In this document: piece after piece, positions 35,905 to 46,849 of the stretch
How positions within the stretch are numbered: position 1 is the stretch's first letter
How the letters are laid out: every line of letters starts with the position of its first letter
Assembly: GCA_036768485.1 (NCBI GenBank)
Contig: JAVLUZ010000706.1
Span: forward strand, 1 to 64,000
Length of the DNA stretch: 64,000 nt
Origin: Mermis nigrescens
Taxonomy: Eukaryota > Nematoda > Enoplea > Mermithida > Mermithidae
Direction of reading: 5' to 3'
Program-made: the position numbers and the translations under genes
The notes under the pieces: model-generated
The model's database searches: none
Seen by the model: only the letters and a program-made list of their open reading frames with translations
What the model was told of the DNA's origin: nothing

Positions 35905-37669
35905 CAGTGATTGTACGGGGTCAGATTTTCACCCCCAATCGGGGTTGGGATCGGGGATGAAAAACCCCGGTTTTTGGGATCGGGGTTGGGGTTGAAGATT
36001 AACAATTAACATTGCATGATCACATACCAATTTGAAAAGGATAAAAACGATACCTTCACTTGTTTGTAGAGCATACTAATAAAGCTGGTTATGTTCAATA
36101 TTTTATTTTCATTCCAAGTTCAAGCATGGTTTTAGCAATTTAGCATTACTTTCAATTTTAATCACTAATCGCTCTCGCTTTTTCGTATTCTTCCACAGTT
36201 TTTTCATAACGGTTTTCTATGGCACACTGATTGTAGAACAGCCAATGGCGCGAAGCGCCGAAAATTTTCGAAATTCTTACCGTTTTCATGTAGAATTTAC
36301 GCCTTTTATTGACAAACAGTTCGGAAATCATAAGTGGCGCAAAGCATCAAGAAATTCAGTCATATTTTACCGCCCTAAGACAATAATTGGCAGTGCTAAG
36401 CGCAGGAAAATTTTGACGTTTTTACTCTTTAAACTCAATTTATACCGCTTAAATCATACAGAACAGATGAACTAATTGCAGCGCTAAGCGCCAAAAATTT
36501 TTAAAAATTCCACATCCTTTTACCTTTTCTGTCCTCCTAAAAATCTCTTTCAACATGTAGAACGAGATTGTACGGCTGGGGGTCTGGGGAGGCGCGCTCA
36601 AGCGCCACCAGCGAGGTCCAGAGCAGAACCCCCAAAAATTTTGTAAAAAAGCACTCTAATTTTTAATTAGTAAAGTTAAAATTTTCGCAAATTGGCAAAA
36701 TCTCGGTTCTGAATTAAGTCAAAAAAACTTAAAATTGATGAACACCTACACTGCACAAAACTTCTGAGCTGAAATGCGTTTTTCGACCTCTGCTAAGTAT
36801 GTAGCGCAGCAACGGGTCGCTCGCAACCAATAAGTCATTGAAAGATGTATCAATGAGAATTTTGTTCTTGCCATTTTCAGGCCCATTTGTTGCCTTCTTA
36901 TTAACTAGTTCAGAAAACAGAAAATGCGCAAAAACACAAGAAAATTATGGCCTTTCCTTTCATTTAAAATAAAATTATGTGTCCTTGTAAAGAAAGATAA
37001 ACAAAGCAGAGAATAGATAAATTGGTACGCAAACATTTTCGCACTTTTACTATTATGCTCAACAAGCATTTGCAGTTTCATTCAATGAACTAATAGTGCA
37101 TTAAATCACTAAAGTGCTGCGAAGTGCTGGATTATTTTAACAGATTCAAGCTTTTAAATTCATTGGATCTGCATAACAATAAATAATAATGACTCGGCGC
37201 GAAGCGCCGGAAAATTTTGACGTTTGTGCCTTTTTAAACTCAATGTTCTGGACACATTGCGCCAGAAAAATCAACATAATTTCTGAAAAATTCCAGGGGG
37301 CATGTGCCTCCATTCCCCCCGGCTACGCCTGTGATTCCGCAGTAATTTCGGCGCACTTCATAATGGAAAATATGCAAACATGTATGTACGTCTTTACAAC
37401 ATGGCGACCAGGAGTACTTTTTATGAAATATCGTGAGTGTCGAGTTGAACATATTAATTTTGCTGGTGAATGAATCGTCCTTGTTCCGACTTTTATTTGC
37501 TATTTATACAATTCTTCTATGTACCAACAAATAAAATGCTATATTTCACCCCCGAAAAAAGGTTCAACCCCGACTCAAAAATCATGCCCCCGGTCAGGGG
37601 TCAGGGTCGGGGTTTAGGCCGGCGTTTTTTGGGTTCGGGGTTGGGGTCGGGGTCCCCGTACGATCACTG
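35905..37669. mobile_element. non-autonomous hAT-like element, family D
   Basis: The element starts CAGTGATTGTACGGGG and ends CCCCGTACGATCACTG. The target duplication is CCAACCAG. The left copy is 35897-35904. The right copy is split by a later family A MITE, five bases at 37670-37674 and three at 37940-37942. Subterminal regions are GGGGTTGGGATCGGGG-type repeats. The interior carries several GGCGCGAAGCGCC hairpins (36247, 37196) and no transposase frame. Confidence 0.82.
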
Positions 37670-37674
37670 CCAAC

Positions 37675-37931
37675 CATACGTGGCAGCAAGAAAATTCTGG
37701 GGGGTCCAAGATTTTTTGAAGGTCAAAAAATGGCCTTAAAAATGGTGATATGGCGATAAAAACACCATTTTTCTGACGTTTCTCATCAAGCACTATCCAT
37801 TGGCATCAAAAAATTGCGAAAAACACGGAAAAAATTTTCAAAAATTGATTTCTGGGGGTCTTTTGATTTCTGGGGGGTCTTTTGGTTTCTGGGGGGTCCA
37901 GACCCCCAGATCCCCCCCACGCCCATGTGTG
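37675..37931 (+). mobile_element. hAT-type MITE, family A (copy 10)
   Basis: The insert starts CATACGTGGCAGCAAG and ends CCCATGTGTG, with the perfect duplication CTGCCAAC at 37667-37674 and 37932-37939. It landed across the right edge of element D. Confidence 0.88.
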
Positions 37932-37939
37932 CTGCCAAC

Positions 37940-38158
37940 CAGTGCAAAAAAAATGCTCAACTTTGACAATTCATGCGATAGTTCAGCATGTAGCATGCTT
38001 TATTGTGTAGTAGTATAGCCTCAAAAATCGGCGCTTTGTGTAATGCTCAAAATAGAACACTCGAGTTCAGCGCTTTGCGCCTATACTTCCACAGTCTCTA
38101 TGCTTAAGCATGTGCTATGCTTAAGCATTGTACAGCTGGAAGGTCCGGCTTTACAACT
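37940..38158 (-). repeat. element terminus, right-type (second)
   Basis: It continues the subterminal units from before element D (CTCGAGTTCAGCGCTTTGCGCC), then the double GCTTAAGCAT palindrome. The end at 38158 reads AGTTGTAAAGCCGGACC on the minus strand. The first hairpin is reduced compared with the other copies. Confidence 0.5.
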
Positions 38159-38249
38159 AATGAGAATTAAAAATAAAACATCATCAAAGTATAACATACA
38201 ATCTGATAAAACATGCACATTTATTTGATTAATTAAGGTGTCATATTAT

Positions 38250-38700
38250 CATTGCACAGCCTAAGGCTAAACACATAAACAAGTCAGTGCTTCACGCCTC
38301 AGACCGAATACATAATATGCTTGCATAAAAAAGTGAAAAAGCAATAACTATGTGCAGGGTGACCCATTATGAATACACAAATTAAATTAGAGTACTAGCG
38401 CTTACATTAAAAATGACGTTCAATGATTTAAATAATAAAAATAAAGGAGAGACAATATTCCAAGAAAATTTATCCAAATGGCAGACATAGACAATGATCG
38501 TGTGTAATAACAAACACTGGTGCATTTTATCCTCCAAACTATTCTCTTAGTATGGCCAAAATGGCGGAAGTCTTTTTATTACCAAAAACCATTATGCATC
38601 TACTTCATATGCCTGTATGGTATTATAAAAAAGATGGCGCTGCAAGCACATTTTGACCCGTCCATTTATGTTTTAGAGCAGAAATAACTAACCCAGGAGC
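38250..38700. repeat. tandem duplicate block, unit 1
   Basis: The block is nearly repeated at 39640-40050 (AATGACGTTCAATGAT, GGCAGACATAGACAATGATCG, CTCCAAACTATTCTCTTAG). A shorter third copy of its end is at 54985-55150. The sequence from about 38525 onward is shared by all three. No gene is supported. Confidence 0.6.
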
Positions 38701-38944
38701 AACATACTTTACTTCTAGATCGTTCTACAGGTTGCAAAAAGGTATTTTTGAGCTACCAATAGCTCAATTGGTGGAATAGCTCCCTACGCAGAGCATAAAA
38801 ATGCACAAAATGGAGTAATATGCTCTTAATTGTAGACCTATAGGGTGATGCATTGTGAGTGCTGTATAGCTCAATTACATACAGTCAGGTTCGAGGCTAA
38901 TTTTATTAAATTCAAAGGTACCTACGTAAAAAACTTCACAACAT

Positions 38945-39216
38945 AATTTAAACCCCACCACCAAATTCAATTACCCATCCTTTACTCTCACCTTCCAGGT
39001 TGTTGTACAAATTGTAAATGAAAGTGAGGCTTATCGTTTCCTCCACTGTGAGGGTAGAAAAGCCTACTGGCAAAAAGCCAATATGGTGTGACTTTTGGTT
39101 GCTTGGTAAGCCCGTGACTCTATGTTGTGCTGCCAGGCCAATTCTCTGTAAATATTTTGGGCCTGTTTTTTCAAAACGGGCCAAAAAAGATCTGCAAGCT
39201 GTGATTTCATCACAGG
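38945..39216 (-). pseudogene. unrecognised coding remnant, split by a MITE
   Basis: On the minus strand, an open stretch leaving the MITE at 39216 reads about 85 residues (including RIGLAAQHRVTGLPSNQKSH and SLTFIYNLYNN) to a stop near 38948. A short piece of the same frame may lie beyond the MITE (39490-39540). I do not recognise the family. Its composition looks coding rather than random. Confidence 0.35.
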
Positions 39217-39489
39217 CATAGGTGGGCAGCACCGAAATTCTGGGGGGTGGTAAAAATTTCTGGGGGGTAGTGAAAAAATTTTCAAAGGTCAAAAAATGGT
39301 CTTAAAAGTGGATGTATGGCGAAAAAAACACCATTTTTCGACGTTTCTCATCAAGCACTATCCAATGGCATCAAAAAATTGCTAAAAAAGCAAAAAAAAA
39401 TTTTCTGGGGGGTATTTTGATTTCTGGGGGGGTATTTCAACTTCTGGGGGGTGCATACCCCCAAACCCCTCCCCCCACGCCCATGTGTG
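39217..39489 (+). mobile_element. hAT-type MITE, family A (copy 11)
   Basis: The insert starts CATAGGTGGGCAGCACC and ends CCCATGTGTG, with the perfect duplication ATCACAGG at 39209-39216 and 39490-39497. It is closer to copy 3 (GCACCGAAAT left end) than to the GCAAGAAAAT copies, so it belongs to a subfamily. Confidence 0.87.
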
Positions 39490-39639
39490 ATCACAGGCGC
39501 AGACCCCATATTTAAAAAGGATGCAAAGTGATTAGAAAGATTAAAATATCAATTAATATAATCCATTTAAATTTATGTGTATACCTCTGAATTCATCCCA
39601 TGCATTTCCATTACATAACTGTAAATCAATTTGAATTTA

Positions 39640-41214
39640 GCGATTCAAGCCTCAGACTGAATACATAATATGCTTGCATAAAAAAGTGAAAAAGTAATAA
39701 CTATGTGCAGGGTAACCCTAGTAAATACACAAATTGAATTAGAGTACTAGCGCTTACATTAAAAATGACGTTCAATGATCTAAATAATAAAAATAAAGGA
39801 GAGACAATATTCCAAGAAAATTTATTCAAATGGCAGACATAGACAATGATCGTGTGCAATAACAAACACTGGTGCATTTTATCCTCCAAACTATTCTCTT
39901 AGTATGGCCAAAATGCTGGAAGTCTTTATATTACCAAAAACCATTATGCATCTACTTTATATGCCTGTATGGTATAAAAAAAGATGGCGCTGCAAGCGCA
40001 TTTTGACCCATCCATTTGTTTTTGAGCAGAAATTAACCAACTTAGGAGCAACATACCCTATCCACATTACCTGGACAAAATGTTTATTGCATATTCTATT
40101 TTTGAGAGGATCCATAACACAGGATTCTAATAAGCAAAATGCAGAAGTGCGTGCTTCATGCTAAAAGATGATACACATCACAATTATTCAAGTTCCATAT
40201 AGTGATTTTATGTTTGGCGCAGTAATGGGTAGCCATCCATTTCAGTTTACATGTTTGCTCAAAGCAAGCACAATGCCACTTACCACTTCTCTTAACAGGG
40301 TGGCCCTTAAAAGGGCCATTGGGTTTAGGGGATTCAATTAAAACAACAGCATGTCAATGGCCGACTCACCCATCAATCACTGCTGCCCTTGCCTCAGACC
40401 ATGCTGTAGCCTCAACTCCGACTGCAACTCTGCTGTTGCATTCTGCCTGGGTTGCAAGGCATTCTGGGCCACTTAGACCACTTCTGTCTCTGGCTGCGAA
40501 CTGCTGGCCGAATTGCCATGGCGAATCACATTGTTTGGATGCTCCGATGCATATTCGATGATCTACATGAACAGATGAGCTTGCCCGCAGTGCACCATTT
40601 TGCCTAGATGGTGGCGCTCAGCGTTGTTGGCACATTCAAGGCCAGACAAATGCACCTTGTCAACTAGGGCATTCTGAAATTAACTAACGTTTTTTGATGC
40701 TTGAGGCATCAAAGAAGGTATAGATTCAAACATTATTTTTCCTATATCATTCTTACTAAAACTAAAAAACCTAACTTTTTCTCTCATTTTAAAATATGAA
40801 GGTTCAATTAATTTATTGATTAAAAAATGTTGGGCTTTTTCTAATTTTTGAAGAATGCTCACTTCTAAGGCCTTGTCACTGATGAGCTGATAGGGCAGGG
40901 GTCTCAAACACGCAGCTTGATGAGTGAATGGGGGAAATTGTTTGCTTCATCAAGAGGGCCTATATCAACCAGCCTGAAATCACCATCATTTGAATGCACA
41001 GAATACATGTGCAGCTCATCATTGTTGCCCACAATATTGCGAACTGACAGCTGAGCAGGCTACGCCTGTTACATTCTCTGTTTGGACACTGCTGGACAGC
41101 TCTGCTGAGGTGGACACCATGTTCCAGGGCAGATCTAGCATATTGTTGTGCAAATCCGTCATAGCAATGTAGAGAGTTTCATAATAATACCTCATTGTTA
41201 CTTGATTGACCAAA
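39640..41214. repeat. segmental duplicate, copy 1 (with tandem unit 2)
   Basis: This stretch is matched by 54985-56968. It has empty sites where copy 2 carries MITEs: a single GTAGCCAT at 40229-40236 and a single GTTGCAAG at 40451-40458. On the minus strand it holds degraded coding-like pieces, for example about 40680-40907 (KAQHFLINKLIEPSYFKMRE) and 41019-41213 (YYYETLYIAMTDLHNNMLDL). I do not recognise the proteins. Their frames are broken in both copies. They may be further genes of the penton/TBP-like element. Confidence 0.55.
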
Positions 41215-41314
41215 NNNNNNNNNNNNNNNNNNNNNNNNNNNNNNNNNNNNNNNNNNNNNNNNNNNNNNNNNNNNNNNNNNNNNNNNNNNNNNNNNNNNNN
41301 NNNNNNNNNNNNNN
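41215..41314. other. assembly gap
   Basis: Exactly 100 N, the usual placeholder for a gap of unknown size. It removes the outer 8 bases of the 3' LTR and its target duplication, so the join between the left segment and the retrotransposon is unverified. Confidence 0.98.
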
Positions 41315-41838
41315 GATTGGCGTGCGACGTGGAAATTTATTAATTAAAGAATAATTAAAAAAGGGACGAACATTGATATTGGCACAGAAACGAAATTGGA
41401 CGGATCTTGATTGAATAACGACGTGATCGTAACTCGAGAGAGAGGGAATCCTTCCGAGGGTTGTGGGGGAGAACTTTTATACGAGACAAAGTGCCTCAGG
41501 GCCTGAGAGTAGTCGTGCATTTTTAGATATTTTAAGAGTTTGAGTTTGTATGTTTGTGTGCTAAACGGAAATGGTAGATTAATGACTCCACGTGCGTTTG
41601 GAGGCGGCGTGTCTTTGTTCTGACTAGCTTTCAAAGAGTTCACATGCAATTATGAGACTTGAAACGGATGTTGAAGGTGCATTATGACAGAGAGTTTGGA
41701 TTTGATGTATGTCTTCCGAAATCGTGAGGATTAAAATAATCTGATAATAAAGAGTTAAAATAATAGCCTTAGGGTACGAATAGAATATTATGTATGTATT
41801 TATCGTATATACTTTTATGCTAATTAAATTCTGTTACA
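41315..41838 (-). repeat. 3' LTR of the gypsy-type retrotransposon
   Basis: It matches 53979-54508 with roughly a dozen substitutions and small indels counted by eye, about 2 percent. On the minus strand it begins TGTAACAGAATTT. The last 8 bases lie in the assembly gap. Confidence 0.88.
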
Positions 41839-41853
41839 TACCTCCCCCTTTAA
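41839..41853 (-). promoter_or_regulatory. polypurine tract
   Basis: On the minus strand AAAGGGGGAGGTA directly precedes the 3' LTR start TGTAACAG. This is where plus-strand DNA synthesis would be primed. Confidence 0.75.
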
Positions 41854-41904
41854 TTGGACTATGGGGTGAAGGGAGCGGGTGGTGTTAAAACTTATCACAT
41901 ACAA

Positions 41905-43131
41905 TCACGTCCGGCTCCTGGCCCCTGCTGTGGCTTTGGCATTGATGCGGTACTCAATCGCCTTTTTCATGCAAGCTTCTTTGGCCTGGAACTCCGCTGA
42001 TGGCAAAGCGAATTTGCGGTGAAGCTTTTGTTTCCATTGCTGCATGAAATTTTCGTAGTAGGCCGTCCAGTGGGCGTCCAGACAGTTGTGAAAACGGGCG
42101 TTAAATTCGGTCACCATTTCTCGGATGAGGAGACCAAAGCGGGGCTCGACGTCAACGGTTCTAATATCGACAGTGGCTCGGGGTGGTAGTAATGGTGGCC
42201 GGACGGGAGTAGCTAAGAGGCTGCGTTGCTGAAGTGGAATTGGTGCTGGTTCAGGGCGGCGTGGCGTGTTGTTTGGTGTTGGAGCTGGACTGCGGGCTGC
42301 CGAAACAGGAGTTGGGGTTGGTCTTGGGACGGATGTGGCGGCCTTCGGTGACATGGGTGACAAGGGGTGTATGGCCTGCCAGACCTTACTGGTCGGCCAT
42401 TCGACTCCGGCGCCGTGGATTTCCTCGTGAGATTGGTCGGCCAGCGCGAAGATGTCGAAGCACAGCCCGGCCCAAATTGGCATGGAAATGGCCCCGTTTT
42501 TGCTGGATAGATCCTGAATTACTTCAGGGTCCAGGCAAAAGACGTCTTGAGCCAAGGCACAGATGTCGGTATTGCCGTTAAGCTGAAACGGGAGGCAATC
42601 CAGCTTCTCCAGCTCTTCCAGCTTCTGCTTGACGTCCAAATTGACGGTACCACGCTGGAATCGGGGGTCGAGGAATCCAAGGATTTTCAGGAAGTCGAAC
42701 CCGATGAAGAAGATGTTGGGGCTTTTCAGCAGCTCGATCAAGTAATGATGCGAGCCGCCCAAAGGGTCCGTGTCAAAGACACAACATAGGCCATCTGGGC
42801 AAAAAATCGCAAGATGCCTATGCCCCCTGACATCATCCTCTGTCGCATCGGCTGCGACAGCCAACACACCGGGTAGGGTGAGGTCCTTGGTCAGCAGCTG
42901 GCAGGCGATATCGGCGGACAACTTGGGGACGTGAAATTGACAAATTGTGCCAGGTCGCCAACCAAAGCGCATGGCCCATTGTACCAGGATTGTCAGCCAG
43001 CTGCGCCTGCTCTGGAATTGGTGTTTGACGCTTCCAATTCTCGGTGGCGGAAGCGAAGGAATCGGAAATGGAAGTGGAATCGGATTGTGATGCCAACATT
43101 TTAGTTTTACTAGAAAGGGTCGGAAAATCAT
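41905..43131 (-). CDS. retrotransposon ORF3, 3'-5' exonuclease-like
   Basis: A 408-codon frame between integrase and the 3' LTR. Residues about 85-200 resemble a WRN/RNase D-type DEDD exonuclease: GVLAVAADATEDD (place of motif I), CCVFDTDPLGG, then SPNIFFIGFDFLKILGFLD (motif II region) and NTDICALAQDVFCLD (motif III region). The spacing of the acidic residues in motif I and the missing second aspartate in motif II suggest altered or lost catalysis. A proline-rich linker (about 250-330) and a charged C-terminus follow. The first 50 residues are odd; another frame from 43099 (MLASQSDSTSISDS) may be the true N-terminus, with a frameshift near 42990. Such an ORF is not part of standard gypsy elements and may be captured. 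Confidence 0.5.
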   Translation of the reverse strand: MIFRPFLVKLKCWHHNPIPLPFPIPSLPPPRIGSVKHQFQSRRSWLTILVQWAMRFGWRPGTICQFHVPKLSADIACQLLTKDLTLPGVLAVAADATEDDVRGHRHLAIFCPDGLCCVFDTDPLGGSHHYLIELLKSPNIFFIGFDFLKILGFLDPRFQRGTVNLDVKQKLEELEKLDCLPFQLNGNTDICALAQDVFCLDPEVIQDLSSKNGAISMPIWAGLCFDIFALADQSHEEIHGAGVEWPTSKVWQAIHPLSPMSPKAATSVPRPTPTPVSAARSPAPTPNNTPRRPEPAPIPLQQRSLLATPVRPPLLPPRATVDIRTVDVEPRFGLLIREMVTEFNARFHNCLDAHWTAYYENFMQQWKQKLHRKFALPSAEFQAKEACMKKAIEYRINAKATAGARSRT

Positions 43132-43365
43132 TCTGTGATAGTAGATGTTAAATATTACATGTTGAGATTGAGAGTGGAATTGGGTTTGTTGAATTTTAAA
43201 TGAAATTTTGCTCCATTTAGTTTACTTTACTTTAAATTTTATTGAATTCTGTCTTTAAATTCTACAAATTAAGTTCATTCTTGTGAGCAATTACATTAAA
43301 TAGACATTGCATACGTGTGAGTGGAATTGAGATTGGAATTGGGAGTGTGGTTTTCCCCATAAATT

Positions 43366-45143
43366 TTACAAATTATTTGCACTTTGTGGGGCGGATATCC
43401 TGCTTCTTAGATTATAAGCATGTTGGTTTGGCTTTGAGTTAGATAATTTAGATATTTTAGAATTAAGCTTTTTTGTTTTCGAAGATGAGCTAAGATTCTC
43501 AGTACCTGCATCATGTTTATATAACTTAGTACGATTTATATGTATGAATTCATGTAACAATTTTCCGTTTTCATTTTCGAGAGAAAGGATTGGATATCTT
43601 ATACTCTTAATTTTATATGGTCCGTGCCATAAATGCATGAGCTTATGCGTTTTACCTACTTGAGTAGATGGATTATATACCATTATTAAATCACCGATTT
43701 TATATTGATCATTTTTAACCTTTTTGTCATACTGCGACTTTTGTAAATGTTGTGCATGCTGAATGTTCGCCCTAGCTATAGTCCATGTGTTAGAAAGATA
43801 TTGCTTAAAACTTATTGCATAATCATCTAAGTCTATTATGTAACGTGACGGCTTGAAATTAAGAGCTATGTCTACCGGTAATTGAGGTGTACACCCATAG
43901 AGTAATTCAAACGGACTAAACTTAGTGCTAGTTTGATAAGTTGAATTATATCGCGAAAGTGACATAAGGCAAAAACTCATCCCAATCTTTTTGATTTTGA
44001 CTAACATACATTGGAAGCATATTAGCGAGTGTGTGATTAAATTTCTCTACAAGCCCATCTGTTTGAGGGTGATAGGCATACGTGGGCAGCAAGAAAATTC
44101 TGGGGGGGTGCAAGATTTTTTTGAAGGTCAAAAAATGGCCTTAAAAATGGTGGTATGGCGATAAAAACACCATTTTTCGACATTTCTCATCAAGCACTAT
44201 CCATTGGTATCAAAAAATTGCGAAAAAAGCGAAAAAAATTTTCAAAAATTGAATTCTGGGGGGGGGTATTTTGATTTCTGGAGGGGGGGTATTTTGGTTT
44301 CTGAGGGTGCATACCCCCCAAGCCCCACGCCCAGGTGTGGTGATAGGCCGTGGTATTGATTTTCTTAGTATTACAAAGTTCACAAATTTCATTAAGTAAT
44401 TTTCACATATAATCTGTACCTCTATCAGAAAGTAATTGCCTAGGTGCTGAATGCTTACATAAAATGCCTTCAACAAATTTTTGTGCAGTTGATTTTGCAG
44501 TGCAATCAGGTATTGGAAAATATTCAACCAACTTTGTTAAATAATCTGTGAAAACTATCACGTATTTATTACCTAAATAAGTCATTGGAAGTGGTCCTAA
44601 TATGTCAGTTGCTACTCTATCGAATGGTCCTTCTACAGGTAACGGACACAAAGATGCGCGTGCTTTTTGGTGTGGTGACTTCTTTGTGGCACAGCCTAAG
44701 CATTCCTGGCAGTGCTTTTTGATATCAGAAATCATTCCTTCCCAAAAATATTTTTCTTTGATTTTTTCATAGGTTTTGTCAAAGCCAAAATGTCCAGAAA
44801 GTACGTCATCATGATATGCTTCGAGAATTTCTCGTTTTAATGAGTTCGGAACAACTAGAGTTAAAACGTTTTTTAATCGATCATTTTGGCGATAAAGGCA
44901 ATCATCGATTATTTTATAATATCTCAATTTACGGATAATATGATCCATAGAAATTTCATGCTCAGAAATAGTGCCAGATTCAAGATATTCAATAAGAGTT
45001 TTTAATAAGGGATCGGTTCTCTGTTTCTCTATTATGATCTTATTCTCAGAGTCAGCTTGTATAGTGCATATGCAAGATAATGTGTCTGCGTTCTTATGCT
45101 TAGATTTGGGTCTGTATGTAAGTTCATACTGAAACTGTTGCAT
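43366..45143 (-). pseudogene. gypsy-type integrase, broken
   Basis: Order from the 5' side: end of RNase H linker, zinc-binding HHCC (HDDVLSGH, then CQECLGC), catalytic core with D in ATDILGPLP and D in LLSDRGTDY, a TGA near 44405, then a family A MITE (44077-44339). Beyond it lies the third acidic residue in GLVEKFNHTL, then ELLYGCTPQLPVDIA and a GPY/F module (HLWHGPYKI). A further frameshift lies near 43960. The enzyme would insert the element's DNA into the host genome. It lies downstream of RNase H as in Ty3/gypsy. Confidence 0.88.
44077..44339 (+). mobile_element. hAT-type MITE, family A (copy 12), inside integrase
   Basis: The insert starts CATACGTGGGCAGCAAG and ends CCAGGTGTG, with the perfect duplication GTGATAGG at 44069-44076 and 44340-44347. 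It separates the second and third catalytic acidic residues of the integrase. Confidence 0.9.
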
Positions 45144-46500
45144 AGTGGCTTGCCAGCAAGCTAAGCGTCCTGTGAGATTATTTTTCTTAAAAGTCCTAAT
45201 AAAGGTGCATGATCAGTCTGTATGTGTACAGTGTGTCCTGTGATGTAAGGATGAAAAGTTTTTACTGCCCAAACTATAGCTAATGCTTCACGTTCGGTTG
45301 TAGAATAATTCTTTTCGGCTTTAGTTAAAGTTCTACTGATGTATGCGATAGGATGTTCTTTTTCATCATGTATTTGGCTAAGTACAGCGCCTAAACCGTA
45401 AGAAGATGCGTCAGTTTGTAAATAAAAATCTTTCGAAAAATCTGGTAGCTTCAAAACAGGTGCTGTGGCTAATGACGTTTTGAGTGTCTCAAAAGCTTGA
45501 GTGCATGCATTATCCCAAAGAAATTCCTTATTCTTTCTTCGAAGATTACTTAATGGTGAAGCTATTTTGCTGCAGTTAGGTATAAATCTACAGTAGTAAG
45601 ATACTAAGCCAAGAAAAGTGCGGATTTCATCAACATTATTAGGTATTTTTGCGTCTTTTATAGCCTTAACCTTAAGCTCGTCTGGTTTTAGTCCTTCGGT
45701 CGTCACTTCATGTCCTAAGAATTTGACTGTCGTTTTGCAAAATGCACATTTTTCTAGACAAAGTTTTAGTCCTGCAGATTTAAGACGGCTAAAAACTAAA
45801 TTGAGATTGGTTATGTGCTCATCAAAAGTGCTAGAAAACACGAGTATGTCATCTAAATAGACTAAACAGATTTTCCACTGTAAATTATGTAAGATTACGT
45901 CCATAAGTCATTGATATGTGCTGGGAGCATTACATAATCCAAAAGGTAATACATTAAATTCGTAGAGTCCGTTTAAGGATGTAAATGCGGTTTTCTCTTT
46001 ATCAGTGGGTTCCACCGGAATTTGCCAATATCCCCATGCTTGATCTAAGGTTGAAAACCATTTTGCTTTACCTATTGTGTCGAGTATATCATCTATGCGG
46101 GATAATGGGTAAGTGTCCTTTTTGGTGATTTTATTTAGTTTACGATAGTCTACACAAAATCGATCGCTACCATCCTTTTTCTTCACAAGAACGATGGGAC
46201 TGGCCCAAGGACTAGTTGAGAGGCTTATTATCCCTACCTCTAACATTTTGTTAATGTGTGTCACAATTTTTGCACGGTCGCTAAATGGTACTCTATATGG
46301 ATAGCTGCGGACTGGTGCATTATTTTCAGTGTCAATTTTATGAGAAATGAGGTTGGTTTTCCCAATGTCATGATCATCTTTTACGAACATGTCAAGATGT
46401 TGCGAAAGAAAATTTTTAAGATTGTCTATTTGAGATTGAGTTAGAGAATTTTTACATATAACAGCATCCCAATCTATGTGACCTAATCTAGATGAAGATC
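45144..46500 (-). pseudogene. gypsy-type reverse transcriptase and RNase H, broken
   Basis: RT motifs: SPWASPIVLVKKKDGSDRFC, VDYRKLN, FSTLDQAWGYWQIPV, FNVLPFGLCNAPSTYQ and, after an in-frame TGA at 45907-45905, the active-site YLDDILVFS. The TGA stands where arginine is usual, so a single CGA to TGA change explains it. RNase H follows (FYLQTDASSYGLGAVLSQ, REALAIVWAVKTFHPY, QTDHAPLL). A one-base loss in an A run near 45183 shifts the frame before the integrase. RT copies the element RNA to DNA; RNase H removes the RNA strand. Confidence 0.92.
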
Positions 46501-46849
46501 GCTCTTTTGCCTTTAAGTGTTTCGTATTTCCTGTATTTTCAGTATTTTCCAGGAAGACTTTGTTCACATAACCTATCACAGATGCTTTATACAGTTTACT
46601 TTCAGTCACCAAGGGATTGACTACTTGAACAAAAATTTCATTACCCGTCGTTTGGGTGAGAGACCGGAAAAACATGACTCCTGTTTTCTCAATTATTTTG
46701 TGATTCGGTTCAAAAGAGAGAGTGACGTTATCTTCAAATTTTTGAGGTAAAAGTGCGTGAATGTTCAAAACTGACCTTGCATGTATTATGATATTGGTAT
46801 TGAGAGTGACTTTTTGGTGCTCTAATTCGCCAAAATTCATCTTACGTGT

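Noticed and set aside
41148..41354. open frame spanning the assembly gap
   Set aside because: It exists only because N positions translate as unknown residues.
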